Part shown: piece after piece, positions 43,705-54,706 of the stretch | Layout: every line of letters begins with the position of its first letter | Numbering within the stretch: position 1 is the stretch's first letter | Source: Apiospora phragmitis | Taxonomy: Eukaryota > Ascomycota > Sordariomycetes > Amphisphaeriales > Apiosporaceae | Direction: 5' to 3' | DNA: 64,000 nt | Assembly: GCA_038363925.1 (NCBI GenBank) | Contig: JAQQWL010000011.1 | Span: forward strand, 2,852,001 to 2,916,000 | Notes under the pieces: generated by a model | Databases searched by the model: none | What the model was told of the DNA's origin: nothing | Seen by the model: the letters and a program-made list of their open reading frames with translations, nothing else | Made by a program: the position numbers and the translations under genes

Positions 43705-44488
43705 TGAGGCATCGTATGTATTCTCAGGGCTGATACTCGCCCTCGACACCAGCATGAGTGTTGCAGTCACGGCTGTGGAGTTTTAGTTGTCACTCTTTAT
43801 CTGATGCCTGGGGAGACGGAATTGATGTCAAGAACCCTCTGCGCATGTAACGCAGGTGGTCATACGTACATATTCATGGAGCTTAGGGTGTTTGCGGCAG
43901 GATTATCGAGTACACCGTAGTTGGGCTCTCTACTCCCACAAAACCTATCGTCTCATATAGAGAATGGAAAGACTGTGATAATCTATATCTTCGCCTGAGC
44001 AGATCTCTGACTGCAATGCCTAATTCATTGATCACGAATGGCTACCCGGTCTTAAGATGTATAATCTGCATGCGTTCGTGTTTTACGTATTCAACCATTT
44101 CTCTGGGGACCTCGTTGGGCAGCTTTTAGATACGACAGTCGCAGTTGCAATCACTGTATTCGCCCCTAACCTGCTGTGTATAGACCTACGAGCGAACCAT
44201 GAACCACGTCGTCCCTCACCTTGACTCTCTACACAAGCCATGGCCACTGCTTCGATTTATTTTACATACTCTCTTGCTGTATCGGTACCATCAGTGCAGG
44301 ACAATTCTAGCACTTTTTAATAGCTGACTATCGTCTACTCAGGAGTGGGGACTTGAGGTCCGTCCCTTGCACAGTACCTTATCGACTAGCTGCGCCCCAC
44401 TAAAAAGTTGAGTTGCGACTTTGCGTACGGTCTGAATTTTTACACCTGCAAACCGCAGAGCTCTCAAACGCTCACGACCCAAGACAAA
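43705..44488. other. Intergenic, Utp18 promoter
   Basis: About 780 bp between two plus-strand genes, the 3' flank of Atg33 and the upstream region of Utp18. Nothing else was seen. Confidence 0.6.
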
Positions 44489-46417
44489 ATGCCGCCGCCA
44501 CAAAAGGAAAGTCTCCCTGAAGAAGATGCCGATGCCATGTCTGTATCTTCAGACGATGGCACTTCGTCTTCGGACAGTGGTGAAGACTCCGTTCCAGAAA
44601 ACCGCAAATTCATACCCAGAGACAAGGATTCGGACGAAGAGGACCTCGAGCGCTTTGTCCTAGGCGACACGGAAAACTTCAGGGAACAGCTCCGGAAAGA
44701 CTTTGATTTCGACGAGGCCGAATTGGACTCTGGCTATGCAGGGCAGGACGGTTCAGGCAAGGAAGACCTCGACGACTCGCAGTTGTTCTTCTTCGACGCC
44801 CCTCCACCTGGGCCCAAGGACGCTGTGCTTGCGCCCCCGAAAGAAGTCGCTCCTGCGCCCGGCGACGACAAAGACCCTCCAGCATGGCATGATAGCGACG
44901 ACGAGCGATTGACCGTGTCGCTGGCTACCGCCACCCAATTGCGGAAGCTGCGACTCAGCGAGGACGACGACGTCATTACGGGCGCTGAATATACCCAGAG
45001 GTTACGGCAGCAGTTCCTGCGGCTCAACCCTCTACCAAATTGGGCTAAGGCGACAGAAGAACGACCTTCCAAGCGCCGCCGCAGGTCATCTGCTGCGTCA
45101 GACGACTCAGACGTGTCGGAACTAGGCGAGAGCGACGCAGACGACGGTGACTTGTCTGCGTTGCCTTTGGATAGGTTTCTTCGTGATGCTAGCTCGCTCA
45201 AGGGGCCGTCTACTAGAGCGAAGACACTTCGACCGGAAGTTATTGACATCCAAAGGTCCCGAGACATGGCCGATAGCCACAAGGTAAGGACCCGCCATGA
45301 TCATTTTCAACACGAGAGTTGCCTTGGCTTTTACTCCTACCCTCGATGGGTTGTCAAGACCAGCCTAATTGTGACCCTGTTACGGTCCGACTGAAATACC
45401 CAAAGAACTTGCTAACTCCAAAAATAGGCTGAAGTTACTGCTCTCTGTTTCCACCCAGAATATCCTGTGCTCCTCTCGGCCAGCACATCCTCAATGCTAT
45501 ATCTTCACCATGTAGCGCCGACGGCGCACCCAACACCTAATCCTTTGCTCACCTCGGTCCAAGTTAAGCAGGTGCCTATACGCCACGCTGAGTTTATGCT
45601 TCCGGCTGGTGACAAGATCTTCTTTGCTGGTAGGAGACGCTTCATTCATTCGTGGGACATGCCCACAGGAGCCATTCAGCGGACATCCAAGATTCAGGGG
45701 CACCACTTGGAACAGAGAACATGGGAGAGGTTCAAGTTGAGTCCTTGTGGAAGATATATTGGTTTGATTGCTTCTACAAGGAAGGGTGGTGGTGTTATCA
45801 ACACGCTCAACGTGAACACGATGCAATGGATCGCCGCAGCTCGATTAGACAGTCGGGGTGGCATCATTGACTTCCAGTGGTGGAAGAACGGCAATGGAAT
45901 GACCATTCTCGGCAAGAGTGGCCAAATCGGAGAATGGAGTATGGCCTCGCGGAGATTTGTGGGAATATGGAACGACGAGGGTTCGATTGGCGGCACAGCC
46001 ATAGCGCTTGGCGGTCATAAGGGTCCCGAACTCCTTGGTGGAGATAGATGGGTGGCTATAGGGTCCAACACCGGTGTCATGAACGTCTATGACCGGCAAG
46101 AGCTGATCCTGCCTTCCGAGGACGATGAGCTGAATTTGAAAGAGCGGCCAGACCCTGCAAAGAGCTTCATGCAGCTCACCACGCCGGTCACCATTCTTAC
46201 CTTCAGCCCGGATGGACAGATATTGGCGTTTGGCTCAAAACACAAGACGGACAACTTCAGACTGGCTCACATGCCAAGTTGTACAGTCTTCCGCAACTGG
46301 CCGACGGCGAACACACCGCTGGGTCGTATAAAGTGTGTGGCCTTCTCGAAGGACAGCGATATGCTTGCGGTCGGCAATGACAATGGAAAGATCAGGTTGT
46401 GGGAAATTAGAAGCTAG
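44489..46417 (+). CDS. UTP18: U3 snoRNP component Utp18 (WD40 protein)
   Basis: Nucleolar small-subunit processome protein needed for 18S rRNA maturation; Utp18 also recruits the exosome helicase Mtr4 in yeast. Two exons (44489-45283 and 45428-46417; intron 45284-45427) encode 594 residues. Residues 1-230 are highly acidic and low-complexity with a basic patch (SKRRRRSS). WD40 repeats occupy the C-terminal half, for example EVTALCFHPEYPVLLSASTS, IHSWDMPTG, ILTFSPDGQILAFGS and the closing IKCVAFSKDSDMLAVGNDNG followed by KIRLWEIRS. The block FKLSPCGRYIGLIASTRKGG is characteristic of Utp18. The start at 44489 follows aagacaaa and is preferred over an in-frame ATG at 44408. Confidence 0.93.
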
Positions 46418-46570
46418 ACAAAAGAATACCCTGTTACCGTCTATCTCGAGAAACCTTTCCCCCAAATATACATCCCTTTCTCCATGTTCGCCTTCCAGTA
46501 TCCTTACAAGGTTTACTCCACTAGTCGTTGGCAACCGTCTTCCGACGATAAATGTGTGCCATCAACTTTG

Positions 46571-47044
46571 CTAGGGGACTGCCTTTCTTGATGTGTTCGG
46601 GTAAACCCTGCCCGACTTCATCGTGTAGCGGCTAAGCTCAGCCTCAGTTGCGAACTGACGAACAGGTGTTCCGGTTCTCACGGCGTCGAGGAAGTCGTAG
46701 ATGTTGATCCAGACTTTTTTCAGAGCCTAGATACAGGAGAAACAAGGGGCAGGAGAGAGTGTCAGCTGTTACTTACGACAAAGCTACCACCGCAAGCAAT
46801 ACATATGTACGTCCAGGAGCATCAAATCACTTACGTTTCTGCATTGGGTCTTACTGCGGAACACTTCTTGGAATCCAAGGTCTTTCATGAGTTTCTGCCA
46901 GTTTTCCAGAGCATCATCTTGGAAGTAGTCGTCCCAGCGCTTGACAATCTGGAGTGATTTGGACCGCTTTGCTTCTCCAGCGCCGAAGCTGGTCACCTGG
47001 CCGTTGGAGATGGTCTGGCTTGCCTTCTTGTTCTTTTTGGCCAT
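46571..47044 (-). CDS. Small conserved fungal protein of unknown function
   Basis: Two exons (46835-47044 and 46571-46726; intron 46727-46834, gtaagt donor and tctag acceptor) encode 121 residues. It opens with a lysine-rich tail (MAKKNKKASQT), then IVKRWDDYFQDDALENWQKL and LKKVWINIYDFLDAVRTGTP. It ends RYTMKSGRVYPNTSRKAVP. Short proteins with a KVWINIYDFLDA-like core recur in Sordariomycetes. I know no function for them, and no signal peptide or membrane segment is visible. It is convergent with Utp18, with 153 bp between the stops. Confidence 0.8.
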
Positions 47045-49913
47045 CTTCGTTGTATCGATGCGGTACGTGTTCTTAGAGAGGATTGGAGGCGATATAGGAG
47101 GTATCTAGCCTAGAGTTGACTGAGAGGCAACGATACGCCCCTTTTTTTTATCTCCTGGGGTTTAATGTCCCATGACAGTTCGAAGACAGCATCCCTTCTT
47201 AAACGACCCGAAAGTCTGATCGACTGACCTGACCATGATAGAGAATGGAATAGATTCAAACGCAGAAAAACAACAATATGGGAGCATATCTCATTTCATT
47301 TCCGACACTATATTCTCCCGGAGGAGTTATCAAATCACATTGTCCATCCATCCCAAACGGAATCAGCCTTGCTGCATGCTCCCTCCCGTCTCACAGATAA
47401 ATTCTGGGCTTCATAAGATACCACCAGTTCTTGCAGGTTCGAATCTGGCCCTCACAAAGCCGCACCCCGAGACGAGACATGTTTAGTCGTTTGGAGAGTG
47501 ACGTAAACCCCGCCGACAGCGTAGGTACAAACAGCAGAGATGTGATGAGTTATGTAATATTGAATTACTCCGTATATAACCCCTGTTTGGCAACACTATT
47601 CTGCTTTATCGCAGACGACCAGGGTTGATTGCACAATCACCACAACAAACAAAACAATGACAGGCAGACACAGGTCCGGTAGAACTTTTGCCGACTCCAT
47701 GGCTGTCTCACGGGAGAAGTAACGCAGGTCGGCATAAAAGCCTGCGGTCTGCTGCAGGTGGCCATGGTCAAACAGAATGTCTCCTCTTGACCATGAATGC
47801 GGTACACTCAACATGGTAACCGATTTGCCGTTCAAGACTCCCTGGTGGCCTTCTGGTCTACATCAACGGGAGAGTTGGGCCGACATATTCCGCAAAGATT
47901 CCTTCGGATTGTCACGATACGATGGCTTCCGACCATCCGAGAATCCTTGTTGATTCATGCGAACTGGGCGTTTGCCATTTGGTGGTGTGTGTCCTGTGAT
48001 CTCCGTCTGGCCACTCGCATCCCCCAGGATTTAGGTCACCATCCCCATGGAACGTTCGTTCGCCGGCTCGCTCCCACACGGGGCTGAGCGCTGCTTGTCA
48101 GCTTCCTCAAGTAAGGCTTACTACAGCGAGTCGAACCATATGTGATCTTGATGACGACAAACACATGGCTACGAATCCAACGCGATTCGGGAGTTTCAAG
48201 AGCGCAATGGCAGGATCCGACCGGTGCGCTGCTCTGAATGACCCCACCATGACCCGTTGTCGTGCAGCCGTCATGCCGTCATGGGACGTGCTCAGAGGCT
48301 GTAGGTTTGGATGTTGGTTTTGCCGTTTGGCAGACAACCACCGTATTTACTTTCGGCCAGTACTCCTGATAACGATGAATCCTGATTTTAGGTACGGAAA
48401 AGAAAAGAAGAAGAAAACTGATAGCCAACCACTTACCGACATACCCGTATCCATTCCTTCTCCCCTTTCCTGCAGATTTAGCTTGTTAGTGCAATGCAAT
48501 CGTTGTTTTCTTCTTTCCTCTCCCCGCTACCCCTCTACCCCTCTATTCAACGCGCCATGGCTACTGTCATAGGTAGTCCCGGGGGCTTTAGTTCATCCCC
48601 CGAAGGAGCCAGTTAAGGAGCAAGTCGGCTCTCCGGTTGGGAGGCCCACACAGATGCCAACCACGCTACGGTAGGAAGAAATCTCGATTGTCGATTAGAG
48701 GCGCCCTATCGTTCGCGGGGTTGTCTCGAACGACCAAGCCAGCCAGTCCTGACCGTCAGTTAGTCAAATGAGCTCTCCCCGTAACCGCCTACCGTAACTC
48801 GGGCTGAAAGCATCACGTCCTATGGCTGTTATGGCAGTGTGTAAGGTGCCTACATATTGGTACCTAATGTGCTTCATGTAAGTAAGTTGGGTTTCCCTTC
48901 TTTGCCTGTATCTCGTGTTATGTGGCAGTATGCTGGAATTCCACGTAGACGTTGCCTTGCCACACGCTACACGTTATGTCCCGTACTTACTCCGTATGTA
49001 GCTGACGTCTGGTAAGAAACCGGTTTTAAACCAACCTGTCAGAGCAGTCGAGACTGAGTGGTTGAGTGGGCATCTCCGGCTTAGAATGATGGAGGCCGAC
49101 GCGCATGGGGGTCGGAATCTGGCATTGTCTGCCATAACAACACGATCTCACGCGTTTCCATGTTGCAATTCCGATTGTTCATGCGAGTGGTAACGCGGGG
49201 GAGATTTGAAAGCAGCAATCCATCCACTTCCTGCTTATTTTCTTTCTTTCTTTCTACCGGCAGTACGCTCAGAGATTTCCTCTGATAGCAGGATAGCCCC
49301 GGCGCCCCCCCCCAGGATTATGCATTATCCCACATGCCAGCTGGACAGAGGTTCCTGGCCTACCCGAAGAACCGGGCCCCCCTCCACCAGTACTAACAAT
49401 TCTGGCCATCCTGGTTCTTAATACTAGCACATACAGCACACAGTAGTCGTGCTCCAGTAATATAGATAGCACTTTCACCAAGCTATCTCTGCCAGCACAA
49501 ACCAAGACAACCAGGACACCCAGACACCCTTTTCGTCGCCGCCCAAAGTTTTTGACGCCCAGCAGATGTTGCTGGTATCCGTTCAACGAGCTTTCCTTGG
49601 CTGAGACGGGGTTTCCCCCCCCTTCTTTGCCTTTTGCTCGAGTATACTGATTGGGTCCTCCTGGCAAACGGTCCTTGGCATTTGGACCGCCAATCAGGCG
49701 TCGCATGAGACAGAGAGAGAGAGAGAGAGAAGCGACGGCTCTTTTCAGCTAACAAAAAGAGCGAGAGCGCCCACCAACCTAGCAGCAACTGCCAGTCAGC
49801 ACGCGACACACAGCTAGCTGCCCGGGACAACTTTTGCTGTTTCACCTTCTACGCTTTCCCCCAACTTCTCTCCTGCTCTATCTTGTCAAAGCTCAGGCGT
49901 TCGAACGACAATC
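47045..49913. other. Intergenic, no supported gene
   Basis: About 2.9 kb. Short frames only (for example 48165-48572 plus), without family signature. Includes a TTTC run (about 49238-49256), a C run (49305-49312), a GA run (49711-49731) and, at its right end, the pyrimidine-rich leader of the following gene. Confidence 0.55.
49711..49731. repeat. (GA)n microsatellite upstream of a large gene
   Basis: About ten GA units roughly 190 bp before the start codon at 49914. Purine/pyrimidine tracts are common in promoters and 5' leaders of filamentous fungi. Confidence 0.8.
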
Positions 49914-52900
49914 ATGGCCTGGTCCGCGCCCAAAGGCCGTCCCAAGGTCTTCCAAACCCGCTTGAGGACTTTTGTCAAGACCTTGAGGCGATCGTCGGAT
50001 CTTCGCAAGAGTGGGGAGACCAGTGAGAAGGCCTCAACTATCCAGAACAGCAAGGCCCGTGATGCGGCAGCGGAGTTGCAGCCAACGCGAAGTCAACCAG
50101 AGCTGGCTACCACCGCGCCACTGGAACTGTCGCTGGAACAGGGCCCGATCTTAAAGCGCGCCTCAACATCGGCGCCACTGGAACTGTCGCAGGAACAGGG
50201 CCTGCTTTCGAAGCGTGCCTCAACAGAGGCATCACTGCGAGAACCTTATGGTTGGGAAGCCGAGGAGGAAAGACAGGAGAGCTCATGGGCCATATCAGGT
50301 CCTGTTGCACCGAAAACCGACGATGAAAAACCTGGTCTCTCCGTCCGTGTGTCACTGCGCTTTGAGGACCCGCTCGGGTTCACTTACAGTCGGAATTATG
50401 ACAGCTCATCCACCCTCCGGGTGACCGAGAACCTCTGCCAGGGGCTGCTACGGCGCATCGACCATAGCTGCTACGAGCTGATTACTCGCAAAGACCCGAA
50501 CGCTTCAACAGCTACCAAGGGTCGTGGCCAGACAAAACCAAAGAGGTTTGAGCTCACCACCCAGATCAGCCAATGGGGCGAACTTTGGGCCACCAGGACA
50601 TACACCTCTTACCAGAAGGACCCAGTGACTGCAGAGGCTGCTAAGGAGGTCATCCTCTCGAGCAACCGTATGATCGGTTTGTTCCTGAAAAGGCACGACC
50701 CCGAATTCATCTGGAGGATTGGCCCCTTGCATGATGACCTGCGTCCGCTTCCAGAGACGCAGAAGTCTCCGTATCGATGCGGCAGTATCCAGTCGCTCAA
50801 CTGCGTACCCCGGTCCGAGTTTATTGAGAAATCCCAGACCTTTGAGACGACGCCAGGCTACAAGCTCGACCTTTCATTTACTTTCCTAAATCGGCAAGGG
50901 AAGTCCCTTGGCAGAGAGCCGTCGAGGTATCCAGTAATCAAACAACGCCGCTGACACTGGCAGTCGCTGAAACTTTGTTTTCTGATGCTTCCTACGTGTT
51001 AGAAGGTGCTGTCCGATCCAGAAGGAGGCATGTCCAGGAACAACACGCTCAATGCCGATTCAACGGTGGACCTTGTCAGCACTACTTAGAGGAAGCCTCC
51101 GAGATAGCTCTCAAAGTCACGAACAATTTTGGCCCAGATTTCAACCACTTGGCCCGCTCCATTCCAAGCAAACTTGTTTTGTTTGAGGATGGTAACGCGC
51201 AGGACTGCACGGAATTTGTCGATAATCTGCAAAAGGCCATTGCTGAGGCACGGGACACAGCTGATGCGGCCATTATAGAAACCAACGATCTTGATTTCAA
51301 GATTGTCGAGTTGCGCGGCTCTGGTTGGACCCTTGATGAGCCATTGGTCTTCACTATACCCTCCTCAACCTCCTATTCAAGGCGCAGCATCGAGGCTATC
51401 CCTAGATAGAGTTCAGACTGGAATAAGCGCTGTGCTTCGAGGCAATGCGGCCACAGTTCGATATATCGCCTGGAAACGTGGGCATTTGATCCTTGACAAG
51501 ACCTTGGTCGCCCGAGAACCAAAATCCCCCACTAGGCGCTGGGATACATCATCTGTGACCAGGTCGAAGGTTGTCAATAAGTTGAGACGGCGAGTCGAAC
51601 AAGACATCGAGATGATCTGCAAAGATACCTGCTCTCTGGGTGACGTGGAAGGAGATCCGCCTTCTGAACCTGTCGAGTCAGCGCAGCCAACTGCTGAAGC
51701 ATCCGCGTCCACAGCGCAGCCTGCCGTTAAGAACGAGGAGCATTCGTGGCCCGAAATCCCACCAATCGGTCCTAGGTTGGCGCACGCTGCAAACTCGGTA
51801 GTATCTGGAACCGATTTGGACTCTAGCGTCATCTCTCAGCAGCTCTCAGAGGTAGAACGGCCTGGCTCGGCCGTCCACAGTGTTACCAGCATGAACTCGC
51901 AGTCCTCCAAGATCTACAGGGATCCCAAGACCGGTGGTCGTGCCTTTCCACTCGTACCCTCGGCCAGCACATACGGCGTCACAGAAATGCTTAAGCAGAC
52001 CGATCCAGAGACGGAAGATAAAGAGCCGAGCATGCCAGGTACGACATCTCCAACAGAGCTGCCCATTGACCGTGTATTGCAAGGTTCGAATAGCCAGCAT
52101 GCGAGCAAAGCTGATTCAGGTTCCATGAGTCAGCAGTCGAATACGCATGATGGTACGTTCGCCGGTTATCACCTCGAGCGAGAAAACGTGGCGCCGGTTG
52201 CCGAGCCGGAGGATGCGGGCGTTCCGGAAGCAGAGTCTGAGCCCGCTCGAAGTACGGTGTCATCCCAACAGTCTGCATCCGCCGAAAATTCACAGCAAGA
52301 GGGTCTTGGGTATCAACCTTCGACAGTTCCTTCGACGCCTAGTCTGGTCTCGGGCAATGGCCAGTCTCCCAGAAACAGTTTGATAGTAACTACGCCACAA
52401 ATATCAGGTTCGATGTCTAGCGCCGAATTGCAGTTCATGCTGGCCAGACGCAACTCCGAGGGGTATGCCGAGGAAGCAGAAATCCCCAGTGAATCGATTG
52501 AGGCTGAGATGCAGCACAAGTCCATTGAAAACACACCGGAAGATGCATCATGCACTGTAAGACTCGTTAGGCCCAAGCGGAGACCATCCCCACTGCAGCG
52601 TGACTTGTTCATGCTTGAAGCAAGCGAATCAGGCGAGCCAAGTTCTGAAGACGCTATCCACACTCGTAACACACCGCATCCGTCAGAAGAGGGGCAAAAC
52701 GCTACCTCAAGCGAGGGTACCCAAATCGACAAAGTCGGTGACCACGATCTACCAATCGAAGTTCCGCAAGATGCCAATGAAGTAGCCAGCGGCTCAGTTG
52801 GAACTCGAAGGAGCAATGCCACGCTAGTACCCTCTCCGGACCGCGGGCTCGACGCGCCAAGCTTCAAGGAGATCACACCAGATATACTCCTCGATCCTCC

Positions 52901-53852
52901 CCAGAGTCAAGCAGATTCCAGTAAATATGGCCTCAACCCACTCAAGACTCCGAGCGACGCCGGCTTTACCTTCGCAGGCAGCGATTTTGCCCAGACACGG
53001 GAGGAACTGGACTTTTCAGCTTCGGCTTTCTCATCTCCATGGTCTACATCTACAGTCCCCGGTGGGGAATACACCACTCTGCCGCCCCCCGAGATGCGGT
53101 ATACCAATATCAATGGGGAACTGCATGACGTATTCGATGATGACAATGAGCACGCCATAGCCGAGGATGGCCAGCTCTCCGCTCCATCCTCGCCGGCCCT
53201 GTCGACCGGGACGTTTTCTCGGCCCAGGAATGCATCATCCCGGACACGCGGCTCGTTCGGCAGCGCGGGCTTGCTCGGCCTCGCCGACTCCCAACACCTT
53301 CTCGGCGGCGGGCTACGCCGGGCCCTCGCCATGAACCACTCGCCTCGCCGGAACGGGTCGAGCCCCCTCGCGCTGCGCACCGTCGACTTCTTCGCGACGC
53401 AGCCCCGCCGGAGCTCCATGGGCCGCGAGCTCCAGATCCTGAAGCGGCCCTCGCTGCTCAACGTCGACGCGTCGCAGCGGCCGGCGAGCTCCGGCCGGGA
53501 ACTCGAGACGCGGTTTCTTCAAGAGGGGGCGGCGTCCCACCGCCACCACCACCACCACCATCACGACGACGGCGAAGACGACGGCGTCGATACGGAGAAG
53601 CCCAAGGCAGATCCCGAGACGGCCATGAAGCGATCCCTCAGCTCGAACGTGCTGCAGGACTTTCATGTACGCGAGGTCGTCAAGAAAGAGAAGAAGAAGA
53701 AGACGTTGCAAGACGGGGCCAGAGACAAAGACACAGACACGGACGAGGAAGGAAACGAGCAGCGGCCAGGTGCCGGGCGGCCCAGGAGTTCGAGCCTGAT
53801 GTTCTTGCTTGCTGGAGCCACGCTCGCTTCCCAGATGATGCGGCCGAGTTAG
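49914..53852 (+). CDS. Large fungal protein of unknown function (two compensating frame breaks)
   Basis: About 1,312 residues, no intron found. I do not recognise a named family. The N-terminal part is basic (VFQTRLRTFVKTLRRSSDLR) with a two-copy internal repeat (APLELSLEQGPILKRAST / APLELSQEQGLLSKRAST). A folded region follows, with LSVRVSLRFEDPLGFTYSRN, HSCYELITRKDP and SQWGELWATRTYTSYQKDP. The C-terminal 800 residues are Ser/Pro/Glu-rich and probably disordered, with a seven-histidine run (HRHHHHHHHDDGEDD), a Lys-rich patch (KKEKKKK) and a short hydrophobic end (LMFLLAGATLASQMM). Frame: coding shifts at about 50905 (a base appears lost in cccttggcag) and returns at about 51398 (one base too many in gctatccc). 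The middle frame carries sensible protein, for example SSNQTTPLTLAVAETLFSDA, so this is one gene, not two. Confidence 0.72.
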
Positions 53853-54706
53853 AGGGGGGAGAGTCGGTAAATTTCACTTTTCAACGAAACCAATCATATC
53901 GGGGATAAAGACACGTGTATTATTATTCTTATGGGGTTATGGAACGGAGGCGGAAAGGGAGAGGGAAACACAAACAAGGGAGGCAGGGAAGGGATGGAAG
54001 GGAAGGCAGGGAGGGAGGCACACACATGAATTAGAAGAGATACCTGCCGACTTTGCATACCAGAGCGACCACTGCATATTTGCTTTCACAAGCCATTGGG
54101 GGGGTTTCTAATAAGACTTGGAATTTAAGAGTTTAACTGGGACATATTTAGGATCTGATAAATATCATTATTATAGAAATAGATTATTTAAATAGAAAAA
54201 CAAAGGTTCTCGTTACTTAGAATTACCTGGCGCTTGGAGCAGCTGAACCTCGTCGCATAATAGCTATCTTCTGATCTATATATATTAACTAACTAATCAT
54301 GGCTGAACGTGGAATAGTGTTGGACCTGAAGCTTCATCAATTGAGTTGGCTCGGTTCTGGTATGGGACGTGTTCGGTATTCGCTCTATAGCAGATAGACC
54401 CAAGTAGGTCCCTAACTAATACAACAGCGACGACCCCCGATCCAACACCCCATTATCTAAAATGCCAACATTACTTCATACTTTTCGCTTTTCGCCCAAA
54501 CCAAAACCGATGTATGCAAGCCACCCGATCTAGGATATCAAAATGCAAAAATATCAATTTTCGCTTTCCGGTAAAAACGCCATTAGTCGAGGTAGATAAT
54601 CTGACGATGCAGCCATTCTCAAGGGCCAAAATAGCAATTGGCGTTTCCCCTTTCTTTTGCTCCTTCCCCTGATTCCCGCTGGTTAGTTCTGTTGCGTCCA
54701 ACCCAT
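53853..54706. other. Intergenic between convergent genes
   Basis: About 850 bp of 3' flank for the large plus-strand gene and the minus-strand transporter. Purine-rich ggga/agg repeats occur at 53945-54020 and an AT-rich block at 54150-54300. No gene was seen. Confidence 0.65.

Noticed and set aside
47425..47450. ggttcgaatc sequence resembling a tRNA T-loop
   Set aside because: The flanking bases do not form a T-stem or acceptor stem, and no A-box or anticodon arm is visible upstream.
48165..48572. 135-codon plus-strand frame
   Set aside because: Cys/Arg-rich without family pattern; ends in low-complexity sequence.
50905..50955. A 37-base intron (gtatcc...ggcag) to explain the frame change in the large gene
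   Set aside because: Too short for a fungal intron, and the sequence inside it reads as sensible protein (SSNQTTPLTLA) in the shifted frame.
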